A DNA stretch of 39,658 bases from Prosthecochloris sp. (GTDB lineage Bacteria > Bacteroidota > Chlorobiia > Chlorobiales > Chlorobiaceae), in assembly GCA_015482705.2 (NCBI GenBank), contig JADMLA020000032.1:1-39658 (forward strand), given 5' to 3'. Each line of letters opens with the position of its first letter. Within the stretch, counting starts at the first letter, position 1. Both the position numbers and the translations under genes were made by a program. This document shows positions 34,166 through 39,658 of this stretch, piece by piece. Below the pieces are notes generated by a model that searched no databases, was not told the DNA's origin, and worked only from the letters and a program-made list of their open reading frames with translations.

Positions 34166-35143
34166 TCAGTTCTTCTGGAACATATCTTTTATACTGCCGA
34201 CGGACCCGAGTAAAGACGATGCCTCGTAAGGCATATAGACGACCTTGTTATCTTTACCGCTCACCATCTCCTTCATCGCGTCGATATATTTGAGAGCAAC
34301 AAGGTACGTAGTAGGATTGCCTCCCGACTCTTTTATGGCACTGGTAACGATCGACACCGCTTCGGCTTCGGCCTTCGCCACCCTGATTCGCGCTTCCGCT
34401 TCACCGGTAGCTTCGAGCGCCACAGCCTCTTTGAGCCCTTCAGCTTTGTTGATCTCGGACTGCCTGATACCTTCCGCTTCGAGAATCTTGGCCTGCTTCA
34501 TACCTTCCGCCTCGAGAATGGAGGCCCTGCGATCACGCTCGGCCCTCATTTGCTTTTCCATCGCATCCTTGACACCGAGAGGAGGATTGATATCCTGGAG
34601 CTCGACACGATTCACTTTCACCCCCCATTTATCGGTAGCCTCGTCAAGTATCGCTTTCAGCTTTCCGTTTATCGTGTCTCGCGAGGTCAGCGTATTGTCG
34701 AGATCGAGTTCACCGATAATATTTCGCAGCGTAGTTTGTGTCAATTTCTCGACAGCGTCCGGAAGATTGGCGATTTCATAGACAGCCCTCTTTGGGTCGG
34801 TGATCTGGAAATACAAAAGAGCGTTTATCTCGATAGCCACATTGTCACGAGTTATAACGCTCTGTTTCGGAAAATCGTACAACGTTTCCCTCAAATCGAT
34901 ACGGGTAATGCTATCCCTCCTGATGACGACATCTCCCGAAAGGTCCGATTTCACATACCTCCATTCGATGGTTCTCGGTTTGTCGACTACCGGCCATATA
35001 ATGTTGATGCCGGGAGAAAGCGTTCTATGATAGCTACCCAGCCTTTCGATGACCATCGTTTCGGACTGTTTGACAATCTTGAAGCCCTTTACCAAAAAAA
35101 CGATGGAAAGAGCGACAATAAAAAGAAACAACACAGATAACAT
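34166..35143 (-). CDS. SPFH/stomatin-family membrane protein (paraslipin type)
   Basis: A 325-residue protein with one N-terminal membrane helix (about 2-20) and a SPFH/band 7 domain from about 22 to 180 (KQSETMVIERLGSYHRTLSPG is typical). A long charged helix, rich in KAEAEAEA-like repeats from about 200 to 265, drives oligomerisation. The C-terminal VALKYIDAMKEM segment is characteristic of QmcA/paraslipin proteins. These form large membrane rings that organise proteases or lipid domains. AAAGGAG five bases before the ATG supports the start. It lies 19 bases downstream of nfeD, its usual partner. Confidence 0.93.
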   Translation of the reverse strand: MLSVLFLFIVALSIVFLVKGFKIVKQSETMVIERLGSYHRTLSPGINIIWPVVDKPRTIEWRYVKSDLSGDVVIRRDSITRIDLRETLYDFPKQSVITRDNVAIEINALLYFQITDPKRAVYEIANLPDAVEKLTQTTLRNIIGELDLDNTLTSRDTINGKLKAILDEATDKWGVKVNRVELQDINPPLGVKDAMEKQMRAERDRRASILEAEGMKQAKILEAEGIRQSEINKAEGLKEAVALEATGEAEARIRVAKAEAEAVSIVTSAIKESGGNPTTYLVALKYIDAMKEMVSGKDNKVVYMPYEASSLLGSVGSIKDMFQKN

Positions 35144-35162
35144 ATTTTCTCCTTTGATGAGA

Positions 35163-35597
35163 TTATGATTTGACTTCTACAAAAAGCGTACAACCCTTTA
35201 CCTCTTTTACAACAACCCGCTCCCCTGCAGGAACAATCCGGCCGTTCACCGCCACCGCCTTCCACGTTTCTCCACCGATCTTCACCCTTCCCGATTCTTT
35301 ATTCGCATCGATCTCTTCGACAACCACACAAGCACGATCGAGCAATGCGTCAACATTCGTTTTCACCACCCTGCGAGCCTTGAAACCGTTAAAAAAAGGC
35401 CTTACTCCAAACGCGACAACCAAACTGCCGACACAGAAAGCGATCAGCTGCGCTTTGAAACCAAAACCTGCAAAAGCGACCAGACCGGCAACCAGTGAGG
35501 ACGTACCGAAAATCCCAATGATGAAAAACGGGTAACTGAATATCTCGACAATCCATAAAATCACCCCCGCTATGATCCAGTAATACCAAGCCTCCAT
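35163..35597 (-). CDS. NfeD-family membrane protein
   Basis: A 144-residue short NfeD protein. About three membrane helices cover residues 3-75 (WYYWIIAGVILWIVEIF onward). A soluble OB-fold domain from about 80 ends in GGETWKAVAVNGRIVPAGERV, the classic NfeD beta-barrel segment. NfeD proteins work with SPFH proteins; the gene order NfeD-SPFH here, with 19 bases between, is the common operon. No strong Shine-Dalgarno sequence before the ATG. Confidence 0.9.
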   Translation of the reverse strand: MEAWYYWIIAGVILWIVEIFSYPFFIIGIFGTSSLVAGLVAFAGFGFKAQLIAFCVGSLVVAFGVRPFFNGFKARRVVKTNVDALLDRACVVVEEIDANKESGRVKIGGETWKAVAVNGRIVPAGERVVVKEVKGCTLFVEVKS

Positions 35598-35929
35598 AAG
35601 AATGTCATTCAGAGTATTGATGATTCAACCTTGTTATGCCACACAGCCAAAAGTATCGACTATCGGCAAAGGCAGCACTTTTCAGGATTGAAAAGTAAAA
35701 TATGTCAAGGGAATATTTGTTTTGAAGGAAACCTCTTACGACCGAGAACCCCCGATAACGTTTACTAAGAGTACGTAAAATCACTGTAATCACAAAAAGA
35801 AAATCAAACGCCATTCCATCCGTATCTATCCGGAATAATCGAGCACCCTATACACCCAGATTTTCATGACTGTTGTCATCATGCAACCCTTGCATAAGGG
35901 GTATCGGCGAAGATTGTATAAAACAGATT

Positions 35930-35958
35930 TTGAGGAAAAGGATCGGGCTTTTTATATT
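35930..35958 (+). promoter_or_regulatory. candidate promoter of tRNA-Ser and its repeat array
   Basis: TTGAGG at 35930-35935, a 17-base spacer and TATATT at 35953-35958. Transcription from it would give a leader of about 50 bases with a small hairpin (TATCC, CTAAA, GGATA) before the tRNA. The rest of the 416-base interval 35598-36013 shows no convincing gene. Confidence 0.5.
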
Positions 35959-36013
35959 CCCCTCCTATCCCTAAAGGATAGAGGCAACAAACGCCTGCGT
36001 CGTTGCACAAAAC

Positions 36014-36100
36014 GGAGAGGTGCGAGAGTGGTTGAATCGGGCGGTCTCGAAAACCGTTGTGCGTTAATTCGTACCGAGGGTTCGAATCCCTCCCTCTCCG
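36014..36100 (+). tRNA. tRNA-Ser(CGA)
   Basis: An 87-base class II tRNA. Acceptor GGAGAGG pairs with CCTCTCC plus discriminator G. The anticodon loop CTCGAAA carries anticodon CGA, there is a long variable arm, and the T arm is GAGGG TTCGAAT CCCTC. The next bases are CA, so no full CCA is encoded. Its last 16 bases plus CA are the module repeated four more times downstream. Confidence 0.97.
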
Positions 36101-36110
36101 CATAAAGAAA

Positions 36111-36139
36111 AGCCTCAGCAAAACACTGGGGCTTTTTTT
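36111..36139 (+). terminator. intrinsic terminator T1, copy 1 (tRNA-Ser)
   Basis: AGCCTCAG and CTGGGGCT pair (one G-T), loop CAAAACA, then seven T. It starts 11 bases after the tRNA. About 60 bases including this hairpin recur twice downstream. Confidence 0.9.
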
Positions 36140-36165
36140 GTTTCCATTCGTCCGCATTTACAACG

Positions 36166-36296
36166 GGGAGGGATGAGAACCCGAACAAGAGGGTTCGAAC
36201 AATGGCAGAGCCATTGAGACAGCACGCAATAGCGTTGCTGCCCCGACCTTGTCGGGGTGAAATGCGAAGCATTGAATCAACCCCTCCCTCTCCGCC
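36166..36296 (+). repeat. array unit A
   Basis: Closing stem GGGAGGG (36166-36172) with CCCTCCC (36282-36288). H1 GAACCC/GGGTTC. H2 CAATGGC/GCCATTG (36200-36216). H3 CAGCACGC/GCGTTGCTG with one bulge (36220-36240). H4 CCCCGAC/GTCGGGG (36241-36257). H5 AATGC/GCATT (36261-36273). The tRNA 3'-end copy at 36279-36296 has two mismatches. Confidence 0.85.
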
Positions 36297-36302
36297 GAAA
36301 AA

Positions 36303-36335
36303 AAGCAATCTTCCCAAAAGGGAGGGTTGCTTTTT
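36303..36335 (+). terminator. intrinsic terminator T2, copy 1
   Basis: AAGCAATCTTCCC pairs over 13 positions (with G-T pairs) with GGGAGGGTTGCTT, loop AAAA, then T. The A run on the left makes it potentially bidirectional. Confidence 0.8.
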
Positions 36336-36342
36336 GGCTTTT

Positions 36343-36473
36343 GGGAGGGATGAGAACCCGAACAAGAGGGTTCGAACAATGGCAGAGCCATTGAGACAGC
36401 ACGCAATAGCGTTGCTGCCCCGACCATGTCGGGGTGAAATGCGAAGCATTGAATCAATCCCTCCCTCTCCGCA
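36343..36473 (+). repeat. array unit B
   Basis: Nearly identical to unit A, with a 9-bp closing stem GGGAGGGAT (36343-36351) and ATCCCTCCC (36457-36465). H4 loop is CAT instead of CTT. The 18-base tRNA 3'-end copy (36456-36473) is exact. Confidence 0.85.
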
Positions 36474-36481
36474 GAAAGAAA

Positions 36482-36510
36482 AGCCTCAGCAAAACACTGG
36501 GGCTTTTTTT
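36482..36510 (+). terminator. intrinsic terminator T1, copy 2
   Basis: Same hairpin and loop as copy 1, followed by seven T. Confidence 0.85.
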
Positions 36511-36536
36511 GTTTCCATTCGTCCGCATTTATAACG

Positions 36537-36665
36537 GGGAGGGATGAGAACCCGACAGAGGGTTCGAACAATGGCAGAGCCATTGAGACAGCACGCGATA
36601 GCGTTGCTGCCCCGACCATGTCGGGGTGAAATGCGAAGCATTGAATCAATCCCTCCCTCTCCGCT
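36537..36665 (+). repeat. array unit C
   Basis: Same as unit B except that the H1 loop is shortened by two bases and the H3 loop is GATA. Closing stem 36537-36545 with 36649-36657. The tRNA 3'-end copy (36648-36665) differs only in its last base. Confidence 0.85.
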
Positions 36666-36671
36666 GTAAAA

Positions 36672-36705
36672 AAGCAATCTTCCCATCAAGGGGAGGTTGC
36701 TTTTT
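36672..36705 (+). terminator. intrinsic terminator T2, copy 2
   Basis: AAGCAATCTTCCC pairs with GGGGAGGTTGCTT, loop ATCAA, then T. Relative to copy 1 the right arm has changed (GGGAGGG to GGGGAGG) but pairing is kept by swapping a G-T and an A-T pair. Confidence 0.8.
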
Positions 36706-36712
36706 GGCTTTT

Positions 36713-36833
36713 GGGAGGGATGAGAACCCGAACAAGAGGGTTCGACCGGCAGTTCACCTGCCGGGATTGACCTTTTGGTCAACCCCGTAGGGGCGAGAAG
36801 CGGCAGCTTCGAGTCAATCCCTCCCTCTCCGCA
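36713..36833 (+). repeat. array unit D, divergent hairpins in the same architecture
   Basis: Closing stem 36713-36721 with 36817-36825 and H1 are as in the other units. The four inner hairpins are different: CCGGCAG/CTGCCGG (36746-36764), TTGACC/GGTCAA (36767-36782), CCCC/GGGG (36783-36793) and GAAGC/GCTTC (36797-36810). The tRNA 3'-end copy (36816-36833) is exact. Confidence 0.85.
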
Positions 36834-36841
36834 GAAAGAAA

Positions 36842-36871
36842 AGCCTCAGCAAAACACTGGGGCTTTTTTTT
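36842..36871 (+). terminator. intrinsic terminator T1, copy 3
   Basis: Same hairpin as copies 1 and 2, followed by eight T. It closes the array. Confidence 0.85.
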
Positions 36872-36908
36872 GTTTCCATTCGTCCGCATTTACAACGGAG
36901 AGACACGC

Positions 36909-37133
36909 CTGTCAAGCAGAAATGATAAGGAAGTGGGAACCATAGGTGTGCAGTCCACAGGCCCCAAAACCGAAACCGGAAAGGCAATCGCAGCAAAAAC
37001 GCTGATAAGGGTGATGAGTGGAAGGGGCAGCGCGAGGTGTTCGAAATGATGAACAAGCTGCTTCGTGAACAACGAATGGTGCTTAATGATATTGCCTAAT
37101 GATATTGCCGAACAGACCCAACGCGAGTCTTGA
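36909..37133 (+). pseudogene. frameshifted remnant with a GPKTxxGKA motif
   Basis: One frame reads VGTIGVQSTGPKTETGKAIAA, a motif seen at the start of many small proteins of the STGPKTxEGKA type. If one base is added in the A run near 36996, reading continues as KNADKGDEWKGQREVFEMM and onward to a stop at 37097. That stop is created by a 13-bp tandem duplication (37084-37096 and 37097-37109); without it the frame would run to 37131-37133. Two lesions and no good start suggest a decayed gene. It lies between the tRNA-Ser array and hsdM. The following 283 bases to hsdM show no gene. Confidence 0.4.
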
Positions 37134-37230
37134 GTAGCTCCGGCTGATTGCAACGGCTGGTGAGCTTTATTGATGATCTGCTTGGTGTGTGCGATAGGTT
37201 CTTGTTACATTTAAACTTATGTGATTGTAT

Positions 37231-37236
37231 TATAAT
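37231..37236 (+). promoter_or_regulatory. candidate -10 box upstream of hsdM
   Basis: A perfect TATAAT, 180 bases before hsdM, in an AT-rich stretch. The -35 region at 17 bases is poor (CATTTA). No other promoter-like sequence stands out in this gap. Confidence 0.3.
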
Positions 37237-37416
37237 CTAACCGAGTAATGACTCCGTTTACAAGGGGATTGATAAGTACGGAAGGCCCTTCTCAAATGGG
37301 ACGCCTGCAAAAGTTTAAAAATGAACAGATAACTGCATAGGTGGGGACTAGCTGCGCAGGGCAGGCCGCAAACAAAATGATGAGAACAACTGCGAAAAAC
37401 AGAAACAAATTTATAG

Positions 37417-38967
37417 ATGACAAGTAAAGAACAACGCGCGGCACTCCAGCGCCAGATCTGGCAGATCGCCAATGATGTGCGGGGTGCCGTGGATGGGTGG
37501 GATTTTAAACAGTATGTTCTCGGTACCCTGTTTTACCGCTTTATCAGTGAAAACTTTGCCAGCTACATCGAAGCCGGTGATGAGAGCATCGATTATGCCA
37601 AGCTTGACGATGATGTGATTTTCCCGGAAATCAAAGACGATGCCATCAAAACCAAGGGCTACTTCATTTACCCCAGCCAGCTCTTCGCGAACATCGCGGC
37701 AGGCGCCAACACCAACGACAGCCTGAACACCGACCTGGCCACCATTTTTGCCGCCATTGAAAACTCAGCCAACGGCTTCCCGTCGGAAATGGATATAAAA
37801 GGCCTGTTTGCTGATTTTGATACCACCAGCAATCGCCTCGGCAACACCGTTGCCGACAAGAACAAGCGTCTGGCCGCTGTACTCAAAGGAGTGGCAGGTC
37901 TGAACTTTGGCGATTTTCACGGTAGTCAGATAGACCTGTTTGGCGATGCCTACGAGTATCTCATCTCAAACTATGCCGCCAATGCCGGTAAATCCGGTGG
38001 AGAGTTTTTCACCCCTCAGCACGTATCCATGCTGATCGCCCAGCTTGCCATGCACAAGCAAACCAGCGTCAATAAAATCTACGATCCCGCCGCCGGTTCC
38101 GGCTCTCTGTTGCTGCAGGCTAAAAAGCACTTTGACGCCCATATCATTGAAGAGGGTTTTTTCGGCCAGGAAATCAACCATACCACCTACAACCTTGCGC
38201 GGATGAACATGTTTCTGCACAACATCAATTACGACAAGTTCAACATCCAGCTGGGCAACACGTTGGAAAATCCACACTTTGATGACGAAAAACCTTTTGA
38301 CGCCATTGTCTCCAATCCGCCGTATTCGGTGAAGTGGAAAGGCAGAGACGATCCGACGCTGATTAACGATGAACGCTTTGCCCCCGCCGGTGTGCTCGCC
38401 CCTAAATCCAAAGCCGATTTTGCCTTTGTTCTCCATGCCTTGAGTTACCTCTCCAGCAAAGGACGTGCGGCGATTGTCTCTTTCCCCGGTATTTTTTACC
38501 GTGGCGGAGCCGAAAAGAAAATCCGTCAGTATCTGGTGGATAACAACTATGTGGAGACCGTCATTTCTCTCGCGCCCAATCTATTTTTCGGCACCACCAT
38601 CGCCGTCAACATTCTGGTGCTCTCCAAACACAAGACCGACAACTCCACCCAGTTCATCGATGCTAGTGAGCTGTTTAAAAAAGAGACCAACAATAACGTG
38701 CTCACCGGTGATCACATCGCCCGGATCATGCAGGCTTTCGATAGCAAAGAGAACGTCGAGCACTTTGCAAAGTCTATCGATTACGAAAAGATCGTAGAAA
38801 ATGATTACAACCTGTCCGTCAGCAGCTATGTGGAAGCCAGAGATACTCGTGAAGTGATCGACATCGACCGGCTCAATGACGAGCTGAAAACCACCGTGGC
38901 AAACATCGATCGGCTTCGTACCGATATCGATGCCATCGTGGCGGAGATCGAGGGAGGCGGGGAATGA
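37417..38967 (+). CDS. hsdM: type I restriction-modification DNA methyltransferase subunit (HsdM)
   Basis: A 516-residue N6-adenine methyltransferase subunit of a type I system, close in length and N-terminal pattern (QRQIWQIANDVRGAVDGWDF) to the EcoR124I (type IC) HsdM. An N-terminal helical domain (about 1-160) is followed by the SAM-binding motif I DPAAGSGS (223-230) and the catalytic motif IV NPPY (300-303). The C-terminal coiled region (about 480-512) contacts HsdS. It needs HsdS for specificity and HsdR for cutting, neither of which is in the window. It overlaps the next gene by ATGA. Proximity to a tRNA gene and decayed sequence suggests acquisition by transfer. Confidence 0.95.
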   Translation: MTSKEQRAALQRQIWQIANDVRGAVDGWDFKQYVLGTLFYRFISENFASYIEAGDESIDYAKLDDDVIFPEIKDDAIKTKGYFIYPSQLFANIAAGANTNDSLNTDLATIFAAIENSANGFPSEMDIKGLFADFDTTSNRLGNTVADKNKRLAAVLKGVAGLNFGDFHGSQIDLFGDAYEYLISNYAANAGKSGGEFFTPQHVSMLIAQLAMHKQTSVNKIYDPAAGSGSLLLQAKKHFDAHIIEEGFFGQEINHTTYNLARMNMFLHNINYDKFNIQLGNTLENPHFDDEKPFDAIVSNPPYSVKWKGRDDPTLINDERFAPAGVLAPKSKADFAFVLHALSYLSSKGRAAIVSFPGIFYRGGAEKKIRQYLVDNNYVETVISLAPNLFFGTTIAVNILVLSKHKTDNSTQFIDASELFKKETNNNVLTGDHIARIMQAFDSKENVEHFAKSIDYEKIVENDYNLSVSSYVEARDTREVIDIDRLNDELKTTVANIDRLRTDIDAIVAEIEGGGE

Positions 38968-39658
38968 GTGATAAACAGGTTTCTCTGATGCAACCTCCTG
39001 AGGGCTATGGCGACTGGTTGACTGAGCTGAAGAAGAGAATTCATACTGCCCGACAAAAAGCCACATTGGCAGTCAATCACGAATTGGTTTTTCTTTACTG
39101 GCAAATAGGGCGTGATATTTTAGCGCGGCAAGCCAAACAGGGCTGGGGAGCAAAGGTTATTGAGCGACTCGCCCATGATTTGCGTACCGCCTTCCCTGAG
39201 ATGAAAGGTTTTTCCCGTACCAACCTGCTGTATATGCGCTCTTTTGCCGAGGCCTGGCCGGATGAGCACATTGTCCAACAGGCTGTTGGACAATTACCCT
39301 GGGGGCACAATCTGGTGCTTATTACCAAGCTGAAGAACGCTGAGGAGCGCTTGACCTATGCACAAAAGACACTTGAACATGGCTGGTCTCGCAATGTTCT
39401 GGTCATGCAGATTGAGACGCGTCTTCTCGAGAGACAAGGCAATGCCATCACCAATTTTGAGCAGTGCCTGCCCAAACCTGAATCCGATCTTGCTCGTGAA
39501 TCACTCAAAGACCCATATCGGTTTGATTTTCTGGGATTGGGCGACGAGGCGCAGGAGCGGGAGATTGAACATGCGCTGGTTCGGCACGTAACCGAATTTC
39601 TGCTGGAGTTGGGAGCCGGATTTGCCTTTGTCGGTAAACAGGTGCATCTGGAGGTCGG
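38964..39658 (+). CDS. DUF1016/YhcG-family PDDEXK nuclease, cut by window end
   Basis: An open frame of 231 codons starting MSDKQVSLMQPPEGYGDWL and still open at the window edge. The N-terminal DUF1016 domain is recognisable: ARQKATLAVNHELVFLYWQIG, the RTAFPEMKGFSRTNLLYMRSF segment, and QLPWGHNLVLITKLK. From about residue 180 it enters the PDDEXK nuclease-like domain (DPYRFDFLGLGDEAQEREIE), whose catalytic residues lie beyond the window. Such genes often sit inside type I restriction loci between hsdM and hsdS or hsdR, with an unproven role. The ATG overlaps the hsdM stop codon (ATGA), indicating translational coupling. Confidence 0.85.
   Translation, partial: MSDKQVSLMQPPEGYGDWLTELKKRIHTARQKATLAVNHELVFLYWQIGRDILARQAKQGWGAKVIERLAHDLRTAFPEMKGFSRTNLLYMRSFAEAWPDEHIVQQAVGQLPWGHNLVLITKLKNAEERLTYAQKTLEHGWSRNVLVMQIETRLLERQGNAITNFEQCLPKPESDLARESLKDPYRFDFLGLGDEAQEREIEHALVRHVTEFLLELGAGFAFVGKQVHLEV

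Larger units (their letters stand above)
36103..36900 (+). repeat. tRNA-Ser-linked tandem array of structured units and alternating terminators
   Basis: The order is tRNA-Ser, T1, unit A, T2, unit B, T1, unit C, T2, unit D, T1. Units recur every 176-194 bases; the whole T1-unit-T2-unit block recurs every 360-370 bases. Each unit ends with a copy of the tRNA-Ser 3' end. The array stops at about 36900 within a truncated continuation of the T1 flank. No credible protein is encoded. Confidence 0.9.

Noticed and set aside
35605..35814. 69-residue leftward open frame upstream of nfeD
   Set aside because: No recognisable domain, no ribosome binding site and unnatural composition; it overlaps the presumed nfeD promoter region.
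35952..36782. Several long leftward open frames across tRNA-Ser and the array (with phrases like RDSNPR and FEPSCSGSHPS)
   Set aside because: They are antisense readings of tRNA-Ser and the repeat units; the repeating peptide simply follows the DNA repeat. No ribosome binding sites.
36103..36900. CRISPR array
   Set aside because: Repeats are over 100 bases, contain multiple hairpins and terminators, and there are no unique spacers of uniform length or cas genes.
36890..37153. 87-residue leftward hydrophobic open frame
   Set aside because: The opposite strand carries a clearer GPKTxxGKA relic, and this frame is its antisense shadow.

Overview
The window looks like chromosomal DNA of a green sulfur bacterium (Chlorobiaceae), probably Prosthecochloris or a close relative. 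This is inferred from the gene set: a monomeric NADP isocitrate dehydrogenase, a long adenosylcobalamin-dependent ribonucleotide reductase with a C-terminal zinc ribbon, an ArsA/Get3-type ATPase with a small heat-shock-like tail, a Bacteroidetes/Chlorobi-type LptD, and trpA and trpB separated and on opposite strands. No 16S rRNA or photosynthesis marker is present, so the genus is a guess.

Layout. 1-1580: a leftward accessory group (cupin protein, zinc-ribbon membrane protein, SnoaL-like protein). 1599-1816: an island of short palindromes. 1878-14493: leftward housekeeping genes (nrdJ, icd, fabI, ArsA-like ATPase, aat, an MJ1255-type glycosyltransferase, a UvrD/PcrA helicase), several with clear intrinsic terminators. 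14563-15253: a short leftward transcript with micro-ORFs and its own terminator, and a pterin-4a-carbinolamine dehydratase. 15546-19059: a rightward GH13 glycosidase followed by three tandem SRPBCC (START-like) paralogues, one with a signal peptide. 19082-21638: a leftward operon CPBP protease - trpA - GT2 glycosyltransferase, with trpA and the GT2 gene coupled by ATGA. 21784-24719: queC, then groES-groEL under a perfect CIRCE operator. 24846-28604: a small rightward unknown gene, uvrA, and an Rrf2-type regulator with a perfect inverted repeat in its promoter region. 28742-33819: an alpha/beta hydrolase, lptD, trpB. 33894-35597: tRNA-Gly(GCC) and an NfeD-SPFH pair.

35930-36900 is the most unusual part. 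A tRNA-Ser(CGA) gene with its own promoter and terminator is followed by a tandem array of four units of about 120-130 bp. Each unit ends with a copy of the last 18 nt of the tRNA-Ser locus (tRNA 3' end plus two bases; two copies have one or two mismatches), and each is followed by one of two alternating intrinsic terminators. Each unit folds on paper into a closing stem plus five hairpins. The fourth unit keeps this architecture while the sequences of four of its five hairpins are completely different. This is the best candidate for something undescribed: a tRNA-linked family of structured RNAs, or a structured mobile repeat.

36909-37133 holds a frameshifted gene relic. The window closes inside what looks like a horizontally acquired type I restriction-modification locus: hsdM followed, with an ATGA overlap, by a DUF1016/YhcG-type nuclease gene cut by the window edge. 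Recognition is by reading motifs and family resemblance only; no database search was run.
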